NCBI GenBank assembly: GCA_025766275.1
Contig: JAFKAC010000006.1
Span: forward strand, 248,001-312,000
DNA length: 64,000 nt
Reading direction: 5' to 3'
Source: Lactarius indigo
Taxonomy: Eukaryota; Basidiomycota; Agaricomycetes; Russulales; Russulaceae
Positions 22,731-35,101 of this stretch are shown here, piece by piece; the stretch's first letter is position 1, and every line of letters begins with the position of its first letter. The notes below the pieces were generated by a model. That model had not been told where the DNA came from. It made no database searches and saw only the letters and a program-made list of their open reading frames with translations. Position numbers and translations under genes: made by a program.

Positions 22731-23888
22731 CTATTGCTTGAGCTTTTCTACAATCTGCGGGACTGCTTCAAAGAGATCCGCTACCAGTCCGATATCTGCT
22801 ACCTGAAATATGGGAGCGTCTGGGTCCTTGAAGGGTATGATCACATCAGAATGTGGTGAAAGATATAGTTCGAAAAGAGTTCACCTTGTTTATTGCTACA
22901 ATGAGCTTCGAATCCTTCATACCTGCCAGATGTTGGATGGCGCCTGAAATGCCGATGGCGATGTAAAGCTCAGGGGCGACCACTTTGCCTGTCTGGCCAA
23001 CCTGTAGCGAGTTGTCCACATAGCCCGCGTCAACCGCTGCCCGGGATGCGCCAACAGCTGCGCCTAGAGCATCTGCAAGGGGATCGAGCGTGGCTTTGAA
23101 TGTCTCAGCGTTCTTGAGCGCACGCCCGCCGGATACTATGCGAGTGGCAACGCCAAGCTCTGGACGGTCTGACTGGGCGAGCTCTGTCTTGATGAGCTGC
23201 GTGGGGGAGTCTGTGACCTCAACGGGAGCCAGTTCCTCGAGCGCGATGCCCGCATCGTCGCTCAAAGGGGCGGCCGAGAACGCCGTCGAGCGCACGGTGA
23301 AGAACTTCAAAGGGACGGTAGACGGTGCGCGGACAGTCGCGATCGCATTTCCGGCGTAGATTGGCCGAGAAAAGGTGGTGCTGTCCGAGGACACGTCGTG
23401 GGAGACCGAGATTACGTCAGAGATGGCAGGAAGGTCGAGCTTGGCGGCGATGCGCGGGAGGAGGGACTTGGCAGCAGAGGAGTGGGAAGAGACGACATGA
23501 GTGTACGAAGACTTACTCCCTAGCAGCTTCTCGAGGAGTGGGGATACAACCTCCGGGACTAGCGAAGAATATTGTGGAGAGGAGGAATGCAGGACAGACG
23601 ACAGTCCTTTCAACCTATTGTAAAAGAGTGAAGTAACGTCGACGTAAACCTAGATCGCACATACTTTTTGGCACTCTCGAGAACGGTTGGTAGGTGGTCA
23701 GGAGCGCCTAGGATGAGGCCTGTGACCGTACCCCCGAGTTGCTGAGCTGCTGTCAAAGCAGAGAGAGATCCGGATTCGATGGCGCCGTTCTTGTGTTCGA
23801 GTAAAACCAGCGCGCGTGGAGACGCAGCTGTAGCGTAAGCACGACTGACGAATCTACGGGACGTTGGCAGTGAATGTACTCGCAGCAT
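22731..23888 (-). CDS. Electron transfer flavoprotein subunit alpha, mitochondrial
   Basis: Three exons (23888-23665, 23614-22885, 22826-22731) give 349 aa. The N-terminus [20 protein letters not shown] is a typical mitochondrial presequence. The body has ETF-alpha landmarks: [30 protein letters not shown], the conserved [14 protein letters not shown] segment, and the FAD-binding C-terminus with [50 protein letters not shown] and [16 protein letters not shown] passes electrons from acyl-CoA dehydrogenases to ETF-ubiquinone oxidoreductase during mitochondrial beta-oxidation. The last intron ends in AAG. It is divergent from PEX5 with 162 bp between the start codons. Confidence 0.95.
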
Positions 23889-24050
23889 TGATAATCGTGG
23901 TTAGAGAGTGCTACCAATGCTAGCGTCTCCGAGACTCGGACTTTCGGCTGTTTTGGCAGGCCGTACAATCACGTGGCGCCATCCGTCGCTCTTAAAGTCG
24001 GTCTGTGTGCTTAGCGTGTACTGATTACTCTTCACTTCTCCTCTGCAACA
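23889..24050. promoter_or_regulatory. Divergent promoter of ETF-alpha and PEX5
   Basis: The 162 bp between the two ATGs. It contains a perfect inverted repeat TCCGAGACTCGGA at 23928-23940, with a further CGG seven bases downstream, and a CACGTG E-box at 23970-23975. CCGAGG-type sites are the known targets of fungal FarA/FarB fatty-acid regulators, and the half-site here (CCGAG) is similar but not identical. A pyrimidine-rich stretch precedes the PEX5 ATG. Confidence 0.55.
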
Positions 24051-26483
24051 ATGTCTCTCGCAGGTCTTATGTCCGGTTCGGAATGCGCCATAGAGGTCAA
24101 CCCTCTTTCCCAGGTGCTTAAGCACACCGATGGAGATCGCAGCTTGCAACAGGTCCGTACTATACCCTCTTGTTCTCCTTACATCCTCACCCAAATTCCT
24201 CAGGATAGGATCTCTGGTCCATCCTCGTCCAGAGTCAGTGGGCATCCTTTCGGTTCTTCTATCTACCTTACACGATCCCTTCTCAGCTCCATCATTTACC
24301 CTCCGCGTCTAACAATGCCGTCGCTGAGCACGATATGGCAATGGCTCGCCAATTCTTCGACGCACAGCAAGCTACGGGTCCTGGGCCTTCTTTCTCTCCG
24401 GCTCAGATCCCGCACATGCAAGACTTGATGTCTCGTCAGATCCCACTCACCGTAGCCAACCGTGGCACGATGCCAAATCTGAATGACGCCTGGGCAGACA
24501 TTCAGCGTACCCAGGCTACTCATAATCTACCGCATAATGCTTTTCCATCGACAGCTTGGACAAGCGAGTTCAAGCCAGCAGCTTTCACTCCTGGTCCAAC
24601 TATCCAACAGAGCGTTCCTCCAGTGAATTGTGGGTCAGCAAATTAGTTTGGTGGTACCATATGATCTAATTCCATGGTGTAGCGACTCAAAACCCCCATT
24701 TGATCGGAAATGGCTTCGGAACAATGGCAAACCACTTCGGCCTTAATGCCGCTCCGCAAGCGTACCTTCAAGGCTTTGACGCGCATACTGACGTTAAAGG
24801 CAAGGGCAAATTCAAGGAAACTGATTTTGATGCGGCATTTGCCCAAGCTGCATCATCAATTACTGCCGCCCAGATCGAGACCCAGTCTTCCGGAGATGCG
24901 GTGGATGAACTCGAAAAGGACTTGAGCAACACGAGGCTTGACGATGTTCCCGCGGCCACCCCAGAGGAGCTTCTTGGTAACGCCGAGTTTAAAAGGTCAG
25001 AGCACTTGAGCGTGTTGGCTTTAGTGGTGGAGCTGATCCTTGCACCCATAGCGTCTGGGAGCAGATGCAGAATTCCGATATGCCTCCCAAACCAGAAGAA
25101 ATGGCCAAGTGGGAAGCAGAGTTCAATCAACTCATGAACGCGCAGCGCGAGGATGGCGAATGGGATTACTCGACCTCCATGCAACGCGCTTGGGAAGAAG
25201 GCGTCGCAACAGACTTAGATGATTCCTTTACGCACAACATGAAATTCGACCACGAAGGATTACCTATCCTTGATCCTTACGTCTTTGGTTTGTCGTCTTT
25301 AGTATTCTGTGTCCGCACTTCTGCTCACCGAGTACAGAGCAAAACAACAAATACCTTGATCCGTCATCTTCCACGCAATCACCTCTAGCTTTGGCTAAAC
25401 AGATGCTCGAGCAAAATGCATCACTCTCAGAAGTATCACTACTTCTCGAGGCTGCCATCCAGAAAGGTGAGCTGGGTGAGGGCGGTTACGAGGCGTGGAT
25501 CCTCCTCGGTGAAACCCGGAACATGGACGAACGCGAGGAGGCAGGCATGAAGGCACTCACGGAGGGCGTGCGTCTTGCCGAAGAAGCGGGTGCTGCCGGC
25601 ATGGGGATGCTCGTGCGTTGCCCACCCACTTCACCTTCCGAATTCCATTTTACTCACGGGGTGGAGTAACAGTCGCTAGCAATTTCATACACGAATGAGT
25701 CGTTGGATCGCGCTTCTCACACCATGTTGATGCGTTGGTTGTGCGCACGCTTCCCAGACGTGCAGATCCCCCCAGAGGCACAAAATTCCCTCACCCGATC
25801 CTCATGGCACTCACACAATGTTGTCACCGAAGCGTTCCTGACTGTTGCGCGCACACAGCACGCGCAAGGCGTGATCGATCCTGATGTGCAACTGGCTCTT
25901 GGCGTACTCTTTTACACTAATGGAGCATACGACCGTGCCAAGGATTGTTTTGAATCGGCACTAAGTGTCCGGCCGACGGTATGCACTCGGAGTTTGCGCG
26001 ATCAAACTCCCTACTAACACTTCGTGCCAGGACTATCTCCTTTGGAACCGCCTGGGCTCGTCACTTTCAAACGGAAACAAACCTGAGGAGTCCCTAGGCG
26101 CGTACCGCGAAGCACTGATGCTGCGCCCCACGTATACCCGTGCGATCTACAACGTTGGCGTTGCTTGTATGTAGCATATGCCCACTGACAACTCCCTGTT
26201 ATTTGGTACTCATGGACTCGCCTAGGTTTGAACATTGGCGCACACAAGGAGGCAGCGGAACATCTTTTGAGCGCTCTCTCTATGCAGGAGACCACGGGGG
26301 AGAAGAGCAAGCAGTTGTTGCAGACGCTGCGTCGAGCTTTCCTTTCCATGGTACGTTTACCTCACTCGATCATCGGACACGGTATTTATGTGTGACCATG
26401 CGCAGGATCGCAAAGATCTTGCAGATCTCACGAACGATGACCCCTCTCTGGACATTTTCCGTTCAGAGGGGTTCGAGTTCTGA
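24051..26483 (+). CDS. PEX5: Peroxisomal targeting signal 1 receptor Pex5
   Basis: Ten exons (24051-24152, 24204-24233, 24287-24629, 24683-24995, 25052-25287, 25338-25612, 25673-25978, 26031-26166, 26226-26350, 26406-26483) give 647 aa. The N-terminus MSLAGLMSGSECAIEVNPL carries the conserved cysteine that is monoubiquitinated for receptor recycling. The disordered half has Pex13/Pex14-binding WxxxF/Y-type motifs, such as STAWTSEF and KWEAEFNQL. The C-terminus is a run of TPR repeats (YEAWILLGETRNMDEREEAG, DVQLALGVLFYTNGAYDRA, LLWNRLGSSLSNGNKPEES, IYNVGVACLNIGAHKEAAEH) that bind the PTS1 tripeptide. All splice junctions are phase-consistent. Confidence 0.96.
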
Positions 26484-26627
26484 ATCAATCATGAGTGGAG
26501 GCCCCGGACTCCTACAGCACAATCACCTTTGACGTTAGCATCCTGCTTGTGTAATACTAATAGATACCTGTATCCACAAGGGATTACGCGTAGTCTTTGT
26601 ATAATAGTTATCCGAGCGACCCTGCTA

Positions 26628-28376
26628 TTAGTGGTCACCTCCTGCCTTTCCTTCAGGTCGACGGGTCTTAAATTGTCCTCGCTTACTCACGCCTTCAATG
26701 AGTTCCTCGACGTTGTTGTCCGCTTCCTCCAAGGAACCTACGCGTTTCCGACCTAAACCAGTTCAAGTAAAAGACTCGCGGATGTGACGGAAAGACCGAT
26801 GGCACTCACCGACGATTGCCCAATTTCTCGTGCTTGGTATTCGCAACACCTCGACCTCGACTGCCCACCCACAGTACACGCTCAGCGACGCCAGCCACAC
26901 CCTGTACAGCGCATACGAGCTCCAGGCGCCCTCCCCGCCGCCGCCGAGGTTCAGCGTCTCGGCATCAACATTGCAGTGGGGAACGTCGCGCGCACGATCG
27001 AAGCGCGCGTCGAGCCCCCACGCGCAGCACGGGATCGAGAGGTACCCGGACGCGCGTACGCGCGTCGCCAGCAGGGGCACCCACGGCGTGAGCTCGTCCG
27101 AGTGATTCCCGATCAGGAAGCAGTCGGCGGGGAGGAGCATGCTCGTCGTTGCCTGCCCATCTTTACTCTGTTCCGCTGGGCTGGGATTATGGTGTGCCTT
27201 TTCTGTGGTGGGATCGAGCGCGCGCACGAAAAGGCATGATTGGGTCGCGGGCGGGTAGTGCGTCCAGGACGTGCGCGAGCGTAGGTCGAAGCCGTGCCCG
27301 GCGTAGCCCTCCGAGACGAGGATGTGCGTCAGCAGACCGTTGCCGCACCCCAGATCGACGAAGCCGCCCGGAGGACGGGGCCAGCGGCGCCAGGGCTCGT
27401 TGGAGAGCCCCGTGCCGTCGCTCGAGTCTGCCGGTAGAGGGACGGTCTCTGGGCCATATGTGTCCTTCCAGAGGAGTACGAGGAACGTCGCTATACCGAT
27501 GTCCTGTTCGCGCGGAGTTAGATATCTGAAGTAGGAAGTACGAGGGGGAGACAGAGCATGCGTGGCGGACCTCGAAGACGTGCTTGAGTGGGTCTGTCAC
27601 TTCGTGCCAGTCGTCAATGAGGTGTTTGTATCGTTCTCGCATGATTAGATATAGGTCCTGATAGGTCTCACGGGGCAAGACGACGTCGTGCAGGACTCGC
27701 TTCTTGTAGTGTGTGAGTGTTCCCCATCCATAGCGGTGCAGTGTCTCGAGTAGCGAGAGGCACGTCCGGTAGAGGCGCGCCCCCGGATCGAGTGGGGTCC
27801 CGGGGAGTGGGAGAGCCTCTATGCGCAGCACCGCTGACTCGGAGGGAGTGGGCAGGATAATACGGAAGGCTAGGTGCGTGACAGTTGGGTGGTAGTAGGG
27901 GAGCGAACCGTCGGATGGAAGGATCGGCGTTAGCACGAGTACAGTCGGATGGAAAGCTTCCGAATCAGACGGGTGAGACGGCACGTATAGTGTGCAATGC
28001 TGCTCGAGCCCAGAGTCGCGAGTAGGGCGTCGTGCGAGAAGTCTACGGTGGATATTTCGGACCGGTTGTAAATCTCGGAGAAGAGGGACAGAGACAGGAA
28101 ACTGCTCAGTGGATTCCTCGATAACCTCAGATCGCAAAATTAGTGTCGAGTTGTACTCTGGGTGATGAATGAGCTGGGAGACCGCAAGTTCGAACTGGAA
28201 AGAATGAGCTACTGGTAGAAGCCGTGGTGAAACGCATCAGCCGAACCTACAAGCTCGGGTGGGAAGTCTGCGAGACAGCTAATGATGGGTGACCACGAAA
28301 GACTCGTCTTATCGAGTTGAAGTGTCGTGGCATCCAAGCCCTTACACGGAGACGGATTGAACCGTGGTCGGGTCAT
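26628..28376 (-). CDS. TRM44: tRNA (uracil-2'-O)-methyltransferase Trm44
   Basis: Four exons (28376-28251, 28194-27571, 27503-26810, 26752-26628) give 522 aa, starting MTRPRFNPSPCKGLDATTL. The SAM-binding signature is FVDLGCGNGLLTHILVSEGY with the acidic loop GHGFDLRSRTSW. Downstream are the Trm44-type segments ADCFLIGNHSDELTPWVPLL and ASGYLSIPCCAWGLDARF. The C-terminus KRGQFKTRRPEGKAGGDH fits the basic Trm44 tail. The enzyme makes 2'-O-methyluridine at position 44 of tRNA-Ser in the cytoplasm. It converges on PEX5 with 144 bp between stops. A long antisense open frame over the third exon is a composition artefact. Confidence 0.92.
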
Positions 28377-28682
28377 CGTAGAGCGGTAACCGTTTCCTCT
28401 ACCATGACTGTATGCAGTGGTCGGCCTTCAAAGACCCGACTCGGAATCGCCGAGACCCCAGGCAGTGGGTGGTGATCCGAATTGGGGAATCATGTAATTA
28501 TGACATGTGGCATTGGCGCTGTGGGCATGCGTACAGACACGTATCTACTCACGCATGTGCAGTCATCTGCCGACATATAAAGCCACACGCGATCTGACCC
28601 TGTTGTACTGTACAATTATCAGAAGGGAGACCGTATTCTCATGGCGTCACGAATGTGCGCCAGCTCCGAACAACATCTCTGG

Positions 28683-29874
28683 TCAGCCTTGCTGCGAAAT
28701 CTGATGGTCAAACAGCCGGTCCGAAAGTGCAAGTTCGAACCGCTTTCTCCCTTCCTCGGTACCCCAAATCTCGAGGTTTGATAAATTGGAGCCGTCCCCA
28801 AAAGCTTCATCATAATCCTCGTATGACCATCCCACTTCGCCTGCGCCTTTCATGTGCTTGAAAATGCCCTGCATTAAGTGATCTGTGAACAATTCGTCGA
28901 GCGGGCGGAGCGTCGGATCTTGTATATGGTCAAGTTGGAGATAGAGGCCGTTTAGGTCTGCGTTGCCATTAGTAAACGCAGTAATGCGATAGTTATTCTG
29001 TTCAGAGCGTCGAGCATTGAGGGTTTAGGTATACAATAACTAAATGCAACTCACATTTGGGTCCACACCAAATTCATAATTGTCCCATGCATCGTGCAAA
29101 TCGCTTCGCATAGTAATTACATTTTGCACCGAGTCGATCTTCGTCGGGCCACCCACAACGGCTTCGTCTGCAGTATCGGTAATTTTGCTGGGAAACCCTT
29201 TGCGTATCCACTGTGGTAGCAGAAGTCAATCGGATTTACTCCAGAGACAGTCACTCACTTCGACATCATGTACTCGAGGAAATATATGAGCAACTCTAAG
29301 ACGACTGTACGTTTGTGTCTGCAAGTTTGTGATGACGCATTTTCCGTCTCTGGCACGCCCGCGAGCACGGTAATAAGACCCCTGCAAGGCGGCAAATCAG
29401 ACGACACCAGATTTAATGGGAATTGAGGGTTCACCCACACGGGCTGGGGTGTGGGAGTGGGTGGGATTACGAGGGCGTGGAAGAGTGGGCACTAAGCCGA
29501 TACGAAGAGGTTCGCTAGCTGGTGCGAAATAAGAGCGACGCCAGTAAGAGCTATTGGTTCTCACCGTTGGAGAGCAAGATATAATCTCCTGGATGAACAA
29601 TCTCGGCACTTGGCTGACATGGCGCACCGCGATGCTGTTGAGCAGTATCATATCGGAAAACCGTCCACGCTGTCGTAGCAACGACGAATGTGGTCATGTA
29701 TCCGTAGAACTCGTCCCATTGGAGGGTACCATACTGCCAGAACCCTGCAAATGGTTCAAGGAAATGAAACTGGTGTCATGAACTAAGGGGCGTACCGGCG
29801 ACAACAGCACCGTCGGAATCAAATACTTGAACATTTCGCTTCTGTAGACGAGGCGGTCCGCTTTCAGGGGCCAT
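28683..29874 (-). CDS. HNH nuclease domain-containing protein
   Basis: Six exons starting MAPESGPPRLQKRNVQVFD. Landmarks run GFWQYGTLQWDEFYGYM, FVVATTAWTVFRYDTAQQH, EIVHPGDYILLSN, then the HNH core: DGKCVITNLQ, VAHIFPR, TKIDSVQNVITMRSDLHDAW and YEFGVDP. The His of AHIFPR and the Asn and His of NVITMRSDLH are the expected metal/catalytic residues, while the upstream CxxT replaces a full zinc-cysteine pair. The tail (LDHIQDPTLRPLDELFTDHL, LMQGIFKHMKGAG) is conserved in a large basidiomycete family of HNH proteins of unknown function. The short alternative reading IPIKSG before the fourth exon is intronic: a 57 nt intron joins PAR to GSYYRARG. Family identity is good; the biological role is unknown. 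Confidence 0.8.
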
Positions 29875-30359
29875 CTTATCATGTTTGTATCATGTTTGTG
29901 GTAGCACTCGCTTTCATTGACACAATCTGTTTGTGTTTATGTGTCTTTACACAAAGTTACACCATGTTGCTACGCGTACTGAGCGATTCATGTACTCGTC
30001 TAAACTCTCGCGAATCGCGCGCATCGCTCCTCTTCTGTCTGAGAAGAGCTGCACTATTGGTCAAGTCATTACTCCTGCAGCGCATTTCCAACCTCACCAG
30101 GCCATGGAAACCGATACATCAGCTCCGCGAGGGACCGTCGAGCGGTAGATACGATCCCGTTGAACATTACTACAGCCCTCCCCCCCACCCCACCCCAACC
30201 GCGCCGAAACTCAGCAAGGAGCACGCGCTGGGCGTCTGCATCTACGTGTGCCTGGGCCAGCGGTGACAACATGCGCAGCGCCGACACGCGCGGGAGGATC
30301 CGCGTCTAGACCCCCCGGGCCAGAAGGGCTGCCGAGCGGCGGTCTTTGCGCGCACGTCA

Positions 30360-31269
30360 TCAACCAGATAGCAGAGGTCGAAAATGAGGGTGGCGGAGGC
30401 CGCGGAGGAGTTTGCTCCCGTCGAAATCGCTGAGGTGGTAAGTGAAGAGGTCGAGGAAGGTGATGGGTGGGAGGGCTGGCCACCAGCGGCTGGGGCCCAG
30501 GAAGTGGACAATCTCGCGCCCCGGGATGCACAGGCGGAGTGCGTTGATGGGAGCGAGGCGGGGTCTGCGAGGTTGTAGGGGTGGGAAGAATTGAGGGGTT
30601 GTGCGGACCACCCAGTCGGGTCGTCCACCAGGTCCACGACGAACGAGATGGCAGGGAGCTCCGCATAGAACCAACCAACGATGTTCCAGCACAGAATCGT
30701 AGCATACATGCTGTGTGAAGTTAAAGAGAACGCAGACTATGAGAAAGGGTGAAAATGCAGGTGTGCTCGTTCAGATTTATCGATCACTCGTTACAGATCG
30801 TCTTCGATAAGCTAGAAATTTTGTTTAAACCTGCACTGACCAAGAGTGTGGAGTAGTGAAACTCACTAGGGTCGAAATCGTAGAGAAAGGCAGCGTAAGT
30901 TCGGCACGGGCTTGTGAAAAAAGTGCCTCAAGTGATCTGGTACAAAACCCCTGCCGACGCAGAGACTTAACTATTCAAGCTAAGGTACCACAAGGACGAC
31001 ATCGATGGCAGCATTCGCATCGGCGGTCCATTTGGACAAAGAGAGCTTCTTGTCTGTGTCACCAGGAGTCCTTCGTAGATGTTCGCCCAACGTCCGAACA
31101 CTGTGCGAGCTCTTCAAGTGAATGTGGTAGAGCAGATGACGACGCCAATTCGGGATACGGCGAGGATACGGAGAAGAGAGATTGTCGTTTGTTGTAGGTC
31201 GATAGGTGGGTCACAGCCGAGGATGTAAACAAACAACTCTGAAGGGAGAGACGTCATCAAGGACGTCAT
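30360..31269 (-). pseudogene. Degenerate F-box-like gene
   Basis: A start at 31269 gives MTSLMTSLPSELFVYILGC, a good F-box beginning. The following sequence makes sense only in another frame (RIPNWRRHLLYHIHL, SVRTLGEHLRRTP), with no possible intron between, so the frame breaks near 31,170. Further downstream, frames at 30,690-30,360 read like the body of an F-box/LRR-type protein (INALRLCIPGREIVHFLG, ITFLDLFTYHLSDFDGSKLL). I could not join these into an intact protein. F-box families expand and decay quickly in basidiomycetes, which fits a relic. Boundaries are approximate. Confidence 0.45.
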
Positions 31270-32056
31270 AGTGGCAGAAAGGTGATTAGTAATGTTCGTT
31301 CGAGCGATTAATTCCTCTGATCCAATCACCTGCTGCATTGCAAGATGCGAAACGTCGAGGTAGAAGAGAGTCCTCTTACAAAAACATCTCAATGGCCAGA
31401 TTGGGGACCACTGGGCCCAGAGGGGTGAGTGTGTGCGAGCCCAAGCACAAATCAAAGCCGCAGAGGCACAGCGTGACTAAGTTACGCGCGGAGGCGATAT
31501 ACCCGTGCACTGTAGCACCTTATTCGCTACCGCACCTCTGCAGAAGCTGTGTCCCACTCCAAGAACACCAAATGTACTAAGGGCAAGGTAAAGTGAAAGG
31601 CGTGTGAGGCGATGGAGGATGTTATCCAACAACAAAACAAAATTTGACTAGCCGTGACTAGGTGATCTAGCTCCTACCATATTTGGGTGTCACTAGTCAC
31701 ACTAGTGCTCTTTTTGTTTTCCTAATGGCCGCCGCCCGCCGCCCACTGCTTAGCTTATTGATCCGACCTTGGATCCGACCCACAGTGAAGTAAAACTACG
31801 CCTCGTTGATGTTTATTGGCGCCGTGGGCAGTGATAGGCATGCACGCCTATGGTCGCTAGTACTAAACATGTTCACGGGTGATACAGTAAACTTCAGCAC
31901 GTTACGCACATGCCTAGAAAGGGCTCGGAGTCGCATGCGGAGATTGCCTTGTCAGCGGTCTGACTAAGCTGGGACGAAAAGCTGTTCGGTCGCCATATAT
32001 CTAGCGGGCCCATGCATTGAAGTTGATGAACAGACTGGGTCCCCCCCCCTCGACGG

Positions 32057-33356
32057 ATGTCGTCCCCAACGGACTCGTTTCTTGCGTCCAAGCGACCGAG
32101 GGTATCTAAAGACCAATCTGGTGTCGACAAGGAGACTTATGAAAGTCCCGATTTATGGTTTGACGACGGGAATATCATCCTCCGCACCGTTTTTAGCGAC
32201 AACGTGTATACCGTGTACAAAGTACACAAGTCGATCCTCGCCTCTTACTCGAACGTCTTTTGCGACCTATTCGATGGGCCACAAACAGCCTTTGATACTG
32301 CCTCGGACCATTATGAGGGCCTGCCCGTGATAGAACTCCCTGACCCCCCATCACAATTCAATGACTTTCTGAAAGCTCTATATTTTCCAGAGTCAGTTAC
32401 CCCCAATCTCCAGCCTACTGACCATGCGTTGACCACCCAGACTCGCAGGGAGACACAGCGCCACCGTCCAATCTCCTCTCCCTTCCTTGAGGGTATCTGG
32501 AAAGGTTTTCCGTACAAATACTCTGGGATCCTTCATCTGGCGATGAAGTACGATGTTGCGCACCTTCGAGAACACATGCTCAGTACTCTGAGACATGCTT
32601 GGCCACAATACCTCTTTGATTGGGACTACCTGCAAAAGCGGACGGAAGATCTAGAAAGGGTCTACCTGCGCCGGGAGTGCTTCGATCTGTCCTTTGCGCA
32701 CCCAGAACCAGGCATGTTGGCGTTTCACCAACTTTCCCCGTGCGCGTTGACACGGACTAGCCAGAACCATCCGCCTTGCCATGGAGCACAACATCCTTGA
32801 CATCCTCCCCGTGGTCTTTTATGACTTGGCTCGAGTGCACGAAGTGATCGCGCCAAATCCACATGAGGGCTTCCGCCGTGCAGACCTCTCCGTCCTGACG
32901 GCAGACGATCTCCGTCGGCTGGCGCAGGGGCGTGGCGCCTTGCGAGGCAAATTCCTCGACGGAATCACCAACTTACTTCTCGTCCACCCGCACGGGGACT
33001 GCAAGTGGATTCCAGTACCGGGAAAGCCATCACCCTGTAGTGCGGGCCTGAAGAAATGGTGGGACGCACAACTAGGGGCCGTCTCGGGGCCGAGCGTTGC
33101 AGACCCGATCGGATGGTTGCGGGAAAAAGTTTCACTCTGCGATGACATTCCGCATGACGAGGTTTGCGGCGGTTGCACCCGCGTCGTCAAAAAATATCTC
33201 GAAGCAGTCAGGGAAGAGCTGTGGACCAGTCTTCCCGAATTTTTCGGTCTCGTAAGCGTGTCCCTTCCTCGTTGCTCAGTGCTGACTCCCATGACCTAGA
33301 AGGGACTGCTACACCCAAACTGGGGAAAAGAACCAGAACCAAAACTATGGTTTTGA
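32057..33356 (+). CDS. BTB/POZ domain protein
   Basis: Exons 32057-32715, 32765-33251 and 33300-33356; start MSSPTDSFLASKRPRVSKD. The BTB fold is at the N-terminus: SPDLWFDDGNIILRT, YTVYKVHKSILASYSNVFCD, LPVIELPDPPSQFNDFLKAL. A back helix region follows (GILHLAMKYDVAHLREHML, then TIRLAMEHNILDILPVVFYD) and a Cys-containing C-terminal domain (CGGCTRVVKKYLEAVREEL) ending LKGLLHPNWGKEPEPKLWF. This arrangement is a large basidiomycete BTB family, probably protein-protein adaptors, some for Cullin-3. An unspliced stretch around residues 120-150 may hide a further small intron. A decayed copy lies at 36697-37590. Confidence 0.82.
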
Positions 33357-34534
33357 GTTGGGACGTTGGCAATTGGACATCTCTTTGAGTAGAGTTCTGT
33401 CGTCGTCGTAGGCACCGGGTTCATGTACGTTATCCGTGGGGTGTACACTTATCGAAAATCAAGTAACGACCGACGAGCGAAAAACTCGAAAAAGACCGAC
33501 TATGTCTCTCTCATCGTCCAAGCAACCTCGAGCGAATCGTTCTCACGGCGTAGGAAATGAAACAAGCTCAAGGTCCCCGGAATTCTGGTGTTGGCCGCGC
33601 AAGCACACAGAGTGTCCTTTATTGCACTACCTGAAACGACGATGTGCGTCTATCCTCGCCAACCCCAAGGTTAAGTGACGATGGCGTAACCTTGACACGC
33701 GGAAGGTTGTCCCTCAGACTTTCAATTGACTCATACTTCACAGCATTCGCTTGGTAAATTCCCTGAGTTTCGAAGTCCTCTCACGTAGAAATTACTTGAA
33801 CTCTGGGTCGTCCGATCTGCGGCGTATTTGTGGCTGGATTTCTCCCAACGGGTGACCCAACCAGGCGGCATCAGGAAAAATCTCCCTGAATAATGCTGTA
33901 GCGAGTAATAGACGTCGACCCGAGGGGAAGCGTAGACGAAAGAGATAGAGAATAAATAGGAAACACGGGCGGGCTGATTTCGTTAACGTGAAAGTAAGAG
34001 CATAGTTTCATTGTTCATTTTCCGGGATCAACGTTCAACCATAGAGTATGTACGTTTAATTATAGTAACAAAGCTGTATCGTTCCGGGCCCAGGAGGACT
34101 GTGGTCCATACAATGCCGCGATGATCGCGATAATTAATGATAAGACTCTAGCGACATCATAATTTCAAAATTTCTTGCTCAATATGGAAATTATCAAACT
34201 AAAGTTTTTCCTGATGCCGCCACCGCTCCTCGACGCCCACTGGCAAGTACAGTATCGACAGCGAGCTTTCCGTACCATCCAACAACTCAGTGACATCCCA
34301 TGCAGCGGCTACGCCTTTTTATCTGGGTTTGGTTTTATGTGGCACGCACAGTCAAGTGGGCCGTCTGGGCTGGCATATTTACCTTGTGAGGGCCACTTAA
34401 GTGAGGGGTGGAGGTTGGGTTACTGTCATTGTAGCGCGTTCCAACATCTCTCCACATCTTTCCCCGGCAAAGCCATGCGAAATCCTCACCATGGACGTGG
34501 TTGCAGGTTGAGGAGCCCCAATTCCTTGCACTCA
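33357..34534. other. Intergenic, AT-richer
   Basis: Downstream of the BTB gene. The first 330 bp (33,357-33,690) has a partner in the decayed BTB copy near 37,170-37,590, so it was duplicated with the gene. From about 33,960 to 34,210 the sequence becomes AT-rich with no coding signal. Nothing else recognisable. Confidence 0.4.
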
Positions 34535-34740
34535 GGCTCTAACTCGGTCACCTGCGAGCAACCTCAGCTCAGCGGTTGTCAAGGCTTATGAAAATAGCAG
34601 CTCGTGTTTGAGTTTGACGTTCCTACTTGTTCACGCCCCTTCTACCTACAATAAAATATTTCGTGCTCAGTGTTAGGTGCGATTGATCGCGACCAAAGCG
34701 TTTGATATCGCAGAAGCCATCGTATATCGCTCCTCAACGA
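34535..34740 (+). pseudogene. Truncated 3' fragment of NSE4
   Basis: Translates to VTCEQPQLS and, after a stop, QLVFEFDVPT, mirroring the C-terminal exons of the intact NSE4 at 43530-44976 (ICEQPQLSDYQEG, QLVFEFDIPTWE). The intron and final exon can also be traced (ACCAAAGCGTTTGATATCGC matches the intact AFDI coding sequence). Stops and small indels make it non-functional. It is part of the inverted duplication, and homology begins abruptly near 34,535. Confidence 0.8.
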
Positions 34741-35101
34741 GCAAAAGTAGGACGCATTAACGACAAATAGTATGGGTGACATCTGGGTTGTCGTGCTCCA
34801 TGTCTGCGCCTGATTGTTTGTACAAACCTGATATCCTCTACTATCTAATTCTGCTGTATTGAACGCCACAAAGTATCCTTTACCGATTAGTCTTACCTGC
34901 TGCTCTGAGTAGAAATGATTCAAGTCTAACGTCAAGGTCCTTTCATGGGGGTAATACTGTCTTCTAGTACGAAGTTGAGCGACGCAGACCGTGACTACAG
35001 TGCAGAGAAGCGCAAGGCTAAAAGAAGGGAAAAGGTCGGTTGAAAGAAAGATATATTCGATACCAGAGCGAGAGGCCAGCCTCGTTTGGGAAAAGCCTCG
35101 T

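Noticed and set aside
26784..27239. Plus-strand open frames over TRM44
   Set aside because: Antisense to the well-supported SAM-methyltransferase exon; Arg/Pro-rich shadow composition.
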